Shown piece by piece: positions 1 through 6,182 of a stretch of 21,134 nucleotides of DNA. The position numbers and the translations under genes were made by a program. This DNA is from a virus, in IMG/VR virus record IMGVR_UViG_3300042691_043920, positions 1 through 21,134 of that record; one strand, given 5' to 3'. How positions within the stretch are numbered: position 1 is the stretch's first letter; the number at the start of each line of letters is the position of its first letter. The notes below the pieces were generated by a model. It saw nothing but the letters and a program-made list of their open reading frames with translations. It was not told where the DNA came from and ran no database searches.

Positions 1-661
1 GCCACAATATTGCTTTATTTTCATACTTAAGAGTATATATATTACTTAATCTTATAATTCTTAATAAATTTGCTAAATCTTTTTTATTATTGTTAAATAG
101 AAAAACTTCTTTCTGGCTATATTTAGGATCAAAATAGGATGTTGGAATTTTATATTTCTTTGGAGATAGTATATCACAATCTATATTATCTCCTGTGTGT
201 AAAGTAATTCTATATCCATCATCTTCTATTTTTTTCCATATTGTTCCGCTACGTTTTCCATTAGGACTCACATATATTGCTTCGTAACCATTGATATAAT
301 TAATAGATAATAATTCACGAATAAAATTTTCTGGAAGATACATATCTGAAACTAATATGTATTTGTTTTGCAGTAAGACTATATTTGTAGTTATTGGGAA
401 AGAATTCTTTTTCTCTGTTGACCATTCTAAATTTTTAAGATCTTCAACTTGGGACTCGAACATCATGCTTAATGATTTAAATTGATTCCATATTCCATCC
501 CATGTTCCATCTGATTTACTTTCTGATAATTTACGAATATGTTTATAGTTAGGATAATCAGCTTCTATTGATACCTGATCAAATATTGTATCTGGTGATC
601 CTTTTAGTCTACCTATCAGAGTGTCAAATATGTCGAATGAGTTAATGAGTTTTTTCATCAT
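1..661 (-). CDS. HAD-family hydrolase, COG5610-like N-terminal domain (partial, 3' end off window)
   Basis: I translated this frame by hand: about 220 codons from a tandem ATG-ATG (661 or 658) to the window edge, with no stop. The haloacid dehalogenase signatures are in order: motif I SFDIFDTL at residues 8-15 (nucleophile and acid Asp10 and Asp13), motif II LVSDMYLP at 103-110, a Lys/Gly segment GKRSGTIW near 135-142, and the acidic motif HTGDN with a following CD at about 155-163. This arrangement matches the N-terminal half of COG5610-type HAD proteins, which sit in surface-polysaccharide clusters and probably act as phosphatases or phosphotransferases on sugar intermediates; the substrate is unknown. 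The start overlaps the stop of the preceding gene (642) by about 17-20 nt, so the two are translationally linked. The C-terminus lies outside the window. No strong Shine-Dalgarno site precedes it. Confidence 0.8.
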   Translation of the reverse strand, partial: MMKKLINSFDIFDTLIGRLKGSPDTIFDQVSIEADYPNYKHIRKLSESKSDGTWDGIWNQFKSLSMMFESQVEDLKNLEWSTEKKNSFPITTNIVLLQNKYILVSDMYLPENFIRELLSINYINGYEAIYVSPNGKRSGTIWKKIEDDGYRITLHTGDNIDCDILSPKKYKIPTSYFDPKYSQKEVFLFNNNKKDLANLLRIIRLSNIYTLKYENKAILW

Positions 662-1535
662 GTCTGTACTGTTCTCTTATCGCGGATAGGGTTTCTTTAT
701 CATATTTGAAATGAGTATGAATCCAATTTATATTTGCTATTACATCTCCATGAACATAATATTTGTCCATCCATTCGTTAAATGATTGTGTCCATTTATA
801 ATTTTTTATCTGGTCGATATTACTATCAAGATTATTCACAAAAACTTCGAAACATCTATGTAGTGAAACCATTATACTGGGATCGTATTCATAAGTAAAA
901 GCTATTGGATTACCATTATGATAATCAAAATACGTTCCAATCAAATCAATATTTAGTTTTTCTATAGCGTCATCAAAATAGTTTTTTTTGCGTATTATAA
1001 TTTTTTTATCATAGTTGTGAAGATAAGTATTGGAGTATTGCATTTTATCTTGTGCGTTCCAGTTCACCAGTAGATACCAAGGCTCTAGATTAAAATTAGA
1101 CACTAGTGTTTTGAATGACTGTCCGGTTCCTTGGAAATCTATAACCATAGAGTCGTGGGTCAAAACTCTTTTACAGTATTCTATATACTCGTTGGGTGGA
1201 AATAAATACAATGCTCTTGAAGAATAGAATGTATCAGAAGGAACTTCGGGATATAATTTATTGAATAGCGGTTTTAAAAATACACAATCTCGTGTAGAAA
1301 ACAATACTGTTTTAATTTTTTTATCAATATATTGATCGTAAATATAATTTGATAGCACTATTAAAAATGGTATATTTTTTTCTGTAAATTCTATCCACAA
1401 ATAATATTGAATGGTGTTTTTATCATATATATTTTTTTCTTTGATACTATTGGATAGTTTCGACAATATTGAAAATCCGCAAATTTCTAATTGGGATAAA
1501 ATATCAGTTGATGAATATCTAATTTTTTTAACCAT
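642..1535 (-). CDS. COG5610 C-terminal-half-like protein, possible glycan-modifying enzyme
   Basis: About 297 residues from the ATG at 1535. An upstream TTG at 1562 extends the frame but would overlap the preceding gene much further, so the ATG (8 nt overlap) is preferred. Visible blocks are TVLFSTRDCVFLKPL, then FYSSRALYLFPPNEY, then VIDFQGTGQS. The RDC, SSR and D-x-x-GTG-S order resembles the region that follows the HAD domain in long COG5610 proteins (RDG, SR, D-x-G-x-GS there). The next gene encodes a HAD domain of the same family type, so what is usually one polypeptide may here be two, in reversed gene order. It lies at the end of a run with two glycosyltransferases, which supports a role in building a surface glycan. 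The exact activity is not recognisable. Confidence 0.6.
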   Translation of the reverse strand: MVKKIRYSSTDILSQLEICGFSILSKLSNSIKEKNIYDKNTIQYYLWIEFTEKNIPFLIVLSNYIYDQYIDKKIKTVLFSTRDCVFLKPLFNKLYPEVPSDTFYSSRALYLFPPNEYIEYCKRVLTHDSMVIDFQGTGQSFKTLVSNFNLEPWYLLVNWNAQDKMQYSNTYLHNYDKKIIIRKKNYFDDAIEKLNIDLIGTYFDYHNGNPIAFTYEYDPSIMVSLHRCFEVFVNNLDSNIDQIKNYKWTQSFNEWMDKYYVHGDVIANINWIHTHFKYDKETLSAIREQYRHDEKTH

Positions 1536-2304
1536 TATAGAACACTCGATTATTTTTAACAATAGAGAATATTATCTTTTTAAGGTTGTAATCATAATAA
1601 AATCCTGGCCAATCTTTTGGTAAAACACCATCCATTATTAGTCTTTTACTCAGACAGGTTATTATAGCCTGATCGTGGGTATGCCATCTAAGTGGCGATT
1701 TCTCTGGCAAAGTAGGTAAAAGTAAATCGTCAATTAAACAGAGCCTCTCCCATTCTTTTATTATTTCGATAGCCTGCGGAGTTTTTTTACAATATACTAT
1801 ATTGGCATGCAATAACATGTCTTCTTTATAATTTCTCCAATCTTCACCAATAATATTTTGCATAGTATGTGGTTTGATGTGTTGTTTCATTTTTAATCTG
1901 TTGTGATCTTCTGCTATCAAAAAGTCACAATCTATCATGGAGAATAGTTTTTCTGCTATGTTTCTTAGATTTCTAAAATCCGATATTCTATCATCATATC
2001 GTGATAAATTACAATCGCCATATATAACTATATCATTGTCTTTAACATCGTCATCATTAAGTCTTTTCAAGATTATATGGGGTTTCCATCTCCAAAAACC
2101 ATGAAAACAACCTCGTGAATGTTCTTTTCTTTTAAGTTTAGGATATTGTCTAATGTAGATCTCGTCCAACATATCCTGATTAAAAGCTTTATACGAATCA
2201 ACACAATTATAAATAATACTTTTTAAAAGTTCTTCTTGATTTGATAAATCTAATGCTGGTTCTTTATTTGTGTAAAAAGTTATGAAATGAATTTTGTTTA
2301 GCAT
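1528..2304 (-). CDS. Putative glycosyltransferase with GFWRWKP motif
   Basis: 258 residues starting at ATG 2304. The region around residues 69-110 has GFWRWKPHIIL followed by a hydrophobic strand ending IVIYGDCN. This matches a widespread polysaccharide-cluster family of GT-A-like proteins, usually written G-Y-W-x-WKP-x-I-IL ... DG-D-x-x-x-Y-x-D-x-G. The acidic residues after the strand probably stand in for the DxD metal site. A later WHTHDQAIITCL segment resembles the conserved C-terminal His/Asp region used to position donor or acceptor. There is no signal peptide or membrane segment, so it is probably cytoplasmic. It overlaps the upstream GT8-like gene by 41 nt and its last codons overlap the next start, so it is part of one tight operon. 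Donor and acceptor are unknown. Confidence 0.68.
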   Translation of the reverse strand: MLNKIHFITFYTNKEPALDLSNQEELLKSIIYNCVDSYKAFNQDMLDEIYIRQYPKLKRKEHSRGCFHGFWRWKPHIILKRLNDDDVKDNDIVIYGDCNLSRYDDRISDFRNLRNIAEKLFSMIDCDFLIAEDHNRLKMKQHIKPHTMQNIIGEDWRNYKEDMLLHANIVYCKKTPQAIEIIKEWERLCLIDDLLLPTLPEKSPLRWHTHDQAIITCLSKRLIMDGVLPKDWPGFYYDYNLKKIIFSIVKNNRVFYNG

Positions 2305-3100
2305 TATATATTTTATTTATAAATTGTTCATAATATGAAAATAGCATAGGATCATAGTTTTTATACTCTGTATAATTATGCAAATTTATTCCGCTAAAAT
2401 GACAAAAGATAGGATCAAAATTATTATTAATTTTCCAATTATCATTAGAATATGATCTAATTAAAGTATTTCTATTCCATAGAGCCAAATTGCATCCAGC
2501 ATGATCGCATATATCTATTACACTATTGAAATTAAGAGCTAAAATATCTAAATATTTTTGATCATCAAATAAGCCTAAATATTTATTTTTTTCACATTTC
2601 CATAAGTTCATCAAATGCCACCAATATAATGCTTGAGCAGCGTTTTGATTCGCCCCTATAAAACCAGCATTAAAAAACCCATCAGTAAAATTACATATAA
2701 ATTGATAGTTGTTTTTACTATTAAAATTAGGAACAATGGGTCTGTGATGTTTTGTTAAAAGTATACCCTTGTTAATATCATTGATTAGAAAAGTACAGTT
2801 ATTGACAAAATATATATCATTATCAATGTAGATACATTTATCATAATTTAGATCCAGTAAAAAGTATAAAATAATAGAGGGTTTCAACGACCATCTAAGA
2901 ATATTCTGGTCTATATGATCATATCTTGTGAAGATATCGTTTATATAAAAACTTTGTTTTTTTAAAGACTTTATATTTTCTAGTGATAGATTATATACGT
3001 CTATATTATAGGAACAATTTTTTATAAAAGATTCTAGCGAAACAACGGCTTGATTTAAGTAATCGTTAGAAGATATACTAAATATAGCGGTCTTGGTCAT
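2264..3100 (-). CDS. GT8-like glycosyltransferase (DND metal site)
   Basis: 278 residues. The N-terminus TKTAIFSISSNDYLNQA is the typical first beta strand and loop of GT-A nucleotide-sugar transferases. The segment CIYIDNDIYF (residues 89-98) supplies the DxD-type metal-binding motif as D93-N-D95. FNAGFIGAN follows as the acceptor-side strand, and IFCHFSGINLH near the C-terminus matches the H-x-x-G block of GT8-like enzymes. It should transfer a sugar from a nucleotide-sugar donor; the specific sugar cannot be read from sequence. The start ATG shares one base with the TAA of the macro-domain gene (TAATG), indicating translational coupling. It is cytoplasmic, with no signal peptide. Confidence 0.75.
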   Translation of the reverse strand: MTKTAIFSISSNDYLNQAVVSLESFIKNCSYNIDVYNLSLENIKSLKKQSFYINDIFTRYDHIDQNILRWSLKPSIILYFLLDLNYDKCIYIDNDIYFVNNCTFLINDINKGILLTKHHRPIVPNFNSKNNYQFICNFTDGFFNAGFIGANQNAAQALYWWHLMNLWKCEKNKYLGLFDDQKYLDILALNFNSVIDICDHAGCNLALWNRNTLIRSYSNDNWKINNNFDPIFCHFSGINLHNYTEYKNYDPMLFSYYEQFINKIYNAKQNSFHNFLHK

Positions 3101-3648
3101 TAATTTTTTCTATTAGCGCTAGCACTATAAACAAATACTGGATAGGTATTCCAAATATCCGTAATCAAATCTTGTATAAATAGCCAGTTGCCTCCGGCTA
3201 ATCCACTGCCAAATTTTGGTGCAAGAACCTGAACCCTTGATTCTGCCTGATCCATTTGTGAGATATATGAAGAAACAGAACTCATGCATTTAGCAAGAGC
3301 TAAATAATTTAATGGTCTTTTATTATTCTTTGAGACCACTCCATTTTGCGCTATCATATTAGCAAAAATTAATTGGTGAGAAAACTTTTTATCTTTGTAA
3401 ACCGAAACAAATTGTGTTTGTCCCAAAATAGCTTTATTTCCTAGTAAATGGAAATTTTCTTTAACTATGGGATAGTGTGATGCTACAGCAGCGGCAAAAC
3501 CAGCACCAAACAAGTTAATATTATTACACACATGAGGGATAATAACAGAACATCCGTTATTTCCTGCTAATACAAGATTTTTAGCATCCTCAAAGATATC
3601 CCCGTTAATATGATGACAACCGTAGTTATTCTTGGGTAAAGTTTTCAT
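3100..3648 (-). CDS. Macro-domain protein (ADP-ribose binding or processing)
   Basis: About 182 residues from ATG 3648. I chose this start because a strong GAGAGGATAAG ribosome site lies just upstream and the ATG falls 2 nt past the previous stop; a GTG at 3693 would overlap that gene. Macro-fold signatures are present: HHINGDIFED near the N-terminus, then HVCNN with the glycine-rich loop LFGAGFAAAVA, and LAPKFGSGLAGGNW as the second phosphate loop before the final helix. The pattern is closest to the Poa1p-type ADP-ribose-1''-phosphatase branch, in which macro domains bind or hydrolyse ADP-ribose derivatives. In a phage it could recycle ADP-ribose-1''-phosphate from tRNA repair or reverse ADP-ribosylation by host defence. 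Neither role is shown by the sequence. Confidence 0.82.
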   Translation of the reverse strand: MKTLPKNNYGCHHINGDIFEDAKNLVLAGNNGCSVIIPHVCNNINLFGAGFAAAVASHYPIVKENFHLLGNKAILGQTQFVSVYKDKKFSHQLIFANMIAQNGVVSKNNKRPLNYLALAKCMSSVSSYISQMDQAESRVQVLAPKFGSGLAGGNWLFIQDLITDIWNTYPVFVYSASANRKN

Positions 3649-3650
3649 AC

Positions 3651-3902
3651 TTATCCTCTCTTTGATATTTTTTGCCATTTGTTCTGAGGACACTCTTGAT
3701 CAGCCCATGCTAGTTTATTCAAAAATATTCTTCTGTTGTTTATATTACATCCGCACACTAAGCATTGAGACATTCTCTTTTCATACATATCGCAAGAACT
3801 ACAGATAGCAAATCTTTCGTTGATTTGTTCTTGTGTGCTTTTGGGCATACCTATAGATATATGCCACAATAAAGACTTAAGAAATGTTATTAGACGAATC
3901 AT
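3651..3902 (-). CDS. Small Cys-rich zinc-binding-type protein
   Basis: 83 residues. Cysteines at 34, 37, 47, 50, 52 and 71 form C-x2-C-x9-C-x2-C-x-C and a later CP, followed by a conserved-looking NKW. This is the layout of a small family common in phages and bacteria (DUF6171-like, from memory) that looks like a compact zinc ribbon; its function is unknown to me. The N-terminal LLWHISIGMPKSTQEQ segment is also typical of that family, which supports the ATG at 3902 even though it overlaps the preceding gene by 26 nt. There is no membrane segment. It may bind nucleic acid or protein. Confidence 0.7.
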   Translation of the reverse strand: MIRLITFLKSLLWHISIGMPKSTQEQINERFAICSSCDMYEKRMSQCLVCGCNINNRRIFLNKLAWADQECPQNKWQKISKRG

Positions 3903-4122
3903 GTTTTTTGCTTTCTTTTACTGGTACAATATTATTGTTGTTGTCCAATGAATAGACCGGATTAATACTTACTATAGTAGAAGCTCCGAACCATTTGGGC
4001 AAACCAGTTTTTAGGCAAAAACACAATCTATCTCCACTGCTTTTAAAGTCGCATGTTAGCAAATAAACTTTATCTTCGCTAACAAAAACATCGCCGGATT
4101 CTAATTCTTCTATATATTCCAT
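3877..4122 (-). CDS. Hypothetical small protein (81 aa)
   Basis: I do not recognise this protein. It begins MEYIEELESGDVF and reads like a small beta-rich domain: GDVFVSEDKVYLLTCDF, then GDRLCFCLKTG, with a FGASTIVSINPVY strand. The C-terminal 20 residues are polar and probably disordered. It has no signal peptide or membrane segment. The ATG at 4122 lies 8 nt after the stop of the 61-residue gene, and its 3' end overlaps the zinc-ribbon gene. It is the second gene behind the strong promoter at 4345-4373. Its position and codon pattern look like a real gene. Confidence 0.6.
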   Translation of the reverse strand: MEYIEELESGDVFVSEDKVYLLTCDFKSSGDRLCFCLKTGLPKWFGASTIVSINPVYSLDNNNNIVPVKESKKHDSSNNIS

Positions 4123-4130
4123 TATATTTT

Positions 4131-4316
4131 TTATTCGTTATCTGGGTTTTCCCAGTCTTCCCAAAGTTCATCACCGCGAATATCTTCCATTCTTCTTTTC
4201 ATTTCCTTTTTGGATTTTGAAACGAATCTTTGCTCTTCAGAATATTCGTTTTTCTTATCTGGTTTAGATAGAAACTTTTGTCGTCTTTGATCTTTTCTAT
4301 TGTCTGGATTATTCAT
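4131..4316 (-). CDS. Hypothetical small highly charged protein (61 aa)
   Basis: 61 residues, almost all charged or polar: an N-terminal Lys/Arg-rich half (DNRKDQRRQKFLSKPDKK) and an acidic C-terminus (GDELWEDWENPDNE). It has no hydrophobic core and is likely disordered or a nucleic-acid or protein-binding peptide. It is the first gene behind a perfect consensus promoter, with a leader of only about 20 nt and a weak AGAG ribosome site. First-gene position behind a strong host-type promoter is typical of early phage proteins; that is inference. I do not recognise a family. Confidence 0.55.
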   Translation of the reverse strand: MNNPDNRKDQRRQKFLSKPDKKNEYSEEQRFVSKSKKEMKRRMEDIRGDELWEDWENPDNE

Positions 4317-4344
4317 GATTGCTCTAAGTTCACTTTACAGGAAT

Positions 4345-4373
4345 ATTATAAAACGTAATACGGCCTATGTCAA
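4345..4373 (-). promoter_or_regulatory. Perfect sigma-70 consensus promoter
   Basis: On the minus strand the -35 box TTGACA (4373-4368) and the -10 box TATAAT (4350-4345) are both exact consensus with a 17-bp spacer. The predicted transcription start is near 4338, about 20 nt before the ATG at 4316. It lies between the stop of the trypsin-like gene (4381) and the 61-residue gene, and would drive the run from 4316 towards the left edge. Confidence 0.85.
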
Positions 4374-4380
4374 GAAGTTG

Positions 4381-5118
4381 CTATTTATTTTTTTGTATCC
4401 ACTCTATAAAATGACTAACTCTAGTATGGCACGATTCGTCTCCATAGCTAGAATCAGCCTTGTTGTCAGTTGCCAAAACACAAGAGTTTATACCAGCCAA
4501 TGCATCACCTATAAATAGACCACCTCCACTATCGCCGCTAGCTATAATAAACTCAAGAGACGTTCTATTCGGTTCGCTATGTTTTGAAGCTGTGCATACT
4601 AGTAAATCAGCATATGCTGTGTCTATTACGTTTGATCCTGCTCGTTTCTTGTCATCGGAAATTATCGCACCATTATTAAATGTTCCCGTCAATCCGTATC
4701 CAGACATACAACAAACTTTATTTACTTCATCTTTATCTTTATACAAAGTAGGGTAGAAACTAAGATTAAACGCTTCAAGTGAATACCCTATTGCTATGTC
4801 AGCAAAGCCAACTTTTTTTCTATCAAATTCTTTTGGGTAAACAAACTTATAAATAGCATAGTCTTTATTATTGATATTTAATATGCAAAATTTATTATTT
4901 TCTATAATATGAGCAGCAGTTAATATTCTATGATCGTCTATGGCTACTGCGGATGCGCTATACACATTTCCATTTGTTAAAACGCCCTTAAGCTTACCAA
5001 CACAATGAAAATCCTGGGCATATTTTATATACTGATTATCGTCTACCAGAGGATCTATTGTCCCTCCATAGCAATAGGAGAAATTAATTACGCTTATCAG
5101 TAATACTAATCTTAACAT
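4381..5118 (-). CDS. Secreted trypsin-like (S1) serine protease
   Basis: 245 residues. The N-terminus MLRLVLLISVINFSYC is a short signal peptide with no convincing lipobox, so export and cleavage by signal peptidase I is expected. The catalytic triad is complete: His70 in LTAAH, Asp107 in ADIAIG, and Ser197 in SGDSGGG. Several cysteines (39, 78, 136, 137, 175, 213, 230) could form the disulfides usual in this fold, consistent with action outside the cytoplasm. The length is normal for a bare S1 domain with no long propeptide. It starts 5 nt after the stop of the subtilisin gene, so the two proteases are probably co-transcribed. Trypsin-like secreted proteases are unusual cargo in a phage-like region. 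The target is unknown. Confidence 0.85.
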   Translation of the reverse strand: MLRLVLLISVINFSYCYGGTIDPLVDDNQYIKYAQDFHCVGKLKGVLTNGNVYSASAVAIDDHRILTAAHIIENNKFCILNINNKDYAIYKFVYPKEFDRKKVGFADIAIGYSLEAFNLSFYPTLYKDKDEVNKVCCMSGYGLTGTFNNGAIISDDKKRAGSNVIDTAYADLLVCTASKHSEPNRTSLEFIIASGDSGGGLFIGDALAGINSCVLATDNKADSSYGDESCHTRVSHFIEWIQKNK

Positions 5119-5123
5119 CTTAA

Positions 5124-6047
5124 TCAGATAGGATGAATAATTCCGTACCCTTCGTATTTTTTCTGATTTGCATATCTTGTATCGGTTAAGTGCAAAGCAT
5201 TATTTTTGAAAAGATTAATATAATCTTCGTAAGTTTTCAGGCTATGAGACATACCATTTTTTTTATACAAACTTAATGCTAAACAAGCACAACCTACCGC
5301 AAACGGATTACTCATGCTTGTTCCACTCATTATAGCATACTGATTCCCTGGTACGCAACTTAAAATTTCATGACCCGGAGCGAGAAAATCTAATGTTTCT
5401 CCGCTACAAGTAAAATTAGTTCGTTTTAGATCCCTGTCAACTGCTCCTATCGCTATAGTGTTGTCGCATTTAGCAGGATACATTATGTCTACATCTTCGC
5501 CATTGTTTCCTGCGGCGCAAAATATTATAGAGCCTTTGGAATAAGCATACGCTACTGCTTCTTCTAAATCTCTTGTGGTGTTAGGTGATCCCAAACTCAT
5601 TGTTATAAAATCTACACCTTGATCGGCACTCCAGATAATACCATTAACTATAGAAGAGATGTTTCCTGAACCTCTCCTATCTAAAGCTTTTACCGGAATA
5701 ATTTTAGCTTTAGGAGCAACTCCAGCTATTCCAGTATCATTATTACATGCTGCTATAGTACCCGCAACATGACTACCGTGACCATTATCATCCATTGGAG
5801 GAGAATTAATATCTACAAAATTTTTACCTTCTAATAAATTTGCTTGTAAATCTACATGATTAAGATCACAGCCAGTATCTATAACAGCAACAACAGTATT
5901 TTCACCCTGAGACTTTCTCCACTTATCGGGAATATTAAACTTTTTAAGTTCCCAACCATATATTTGTGCGGTGTCCGGAGTTAATCCAAAAACATCCTCA
6001 CGAACATGGGGAAGAAGACCTACTTTATTTTTTCTAGTACGACTCAT
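5124..6047 (-). CDS. Subtilisin-like (S8) serine protease, no signal peptide
   Basis: 307 residues. The catalytic residues are clear: Asp57 in VAVIDTGCD, His90 in NGHGSHVAG, and Ser244 in SGTSMSNP, with Asn181 in AAGNNG as the oxyanion residue. The N-terminus has no signal peptide and only a very short leader before the catalytic domain, resembling intracellular subtilisins rather than secreted pre-pro enzymes. The ATG at 6047 has no obvious Shine-Dalgarno site. It is the first gene of the leftward run and sits 5 nt upstream of the trypsin-like gene. Possible roles are maturation of a virion protein, activation of the neighbouring protease, or attack on host proteins; none is shown by the sequence. 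Confidence 0.9.
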   Translation of the reverse strand: MSRTRKNKVGLLPHVREDVFGLTPDTAQIYGWELKKFNIPDKWRKSQGENTVVAVIDTGCDLNHVDLQANLLEGKNFVDINSPPMDDNGHGSHVAGTIAACNNDTGIAGVAPKAKIIPVKALDRRGSGNISSIVNGIIWSADQGVDFITMSLGSPNTTRDLEEAVAYAYSKGSIIFCAAGNNGEDVDIMYPAKCDNTIAIGAVDRDLKRTNFTCSGETLDFLAPGHEILSCVPGNQYAIMSGTSMSNPFAVGCACLALSLYKKNGMSHSLKTYEDYINLFKNNALHLTDTRYANQKKYEGYGIIHPI

Positions 6048-6182
6048 TATTGCAACATAATATGTTATAGATATAGTATATCAGTTAATATATACACTAA
6101 TTAAAAAAAATATTTGTGATAGTTGACTCGGAGAACTATTATGTAAGGTGGCCGTGGCTTTTGTACACAAACTCTAATTTTT
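6048..6182. promoter_or_regulatory. Divergent intergenic control region
   Basis: About 135 bp between the diverging subtilisin and fused glycosyltransferase genes; it must hold start signals for both directions. It is very AT-rich and contains a 13-nt inverted repeat (AACATA-A-TATGTT, 6054-6066) directly upstream of the subtilisin ATG, which could be an operator or overlap a promoter. A TTGACT at about 6123 has no well-spaced -10. The plus-strand gene start at 6183 has no Shine-Dalgarno site. No confident promoter can be called. Confidence 0.4.

Noticed and set aside
3649-3693. Upstream GTG start for the macro-domain protein
   Set aside because: It would overlap the preceding gene by about 43 nt, while the ATG at 3648 has a strong GAGAGGA site at good spacing.
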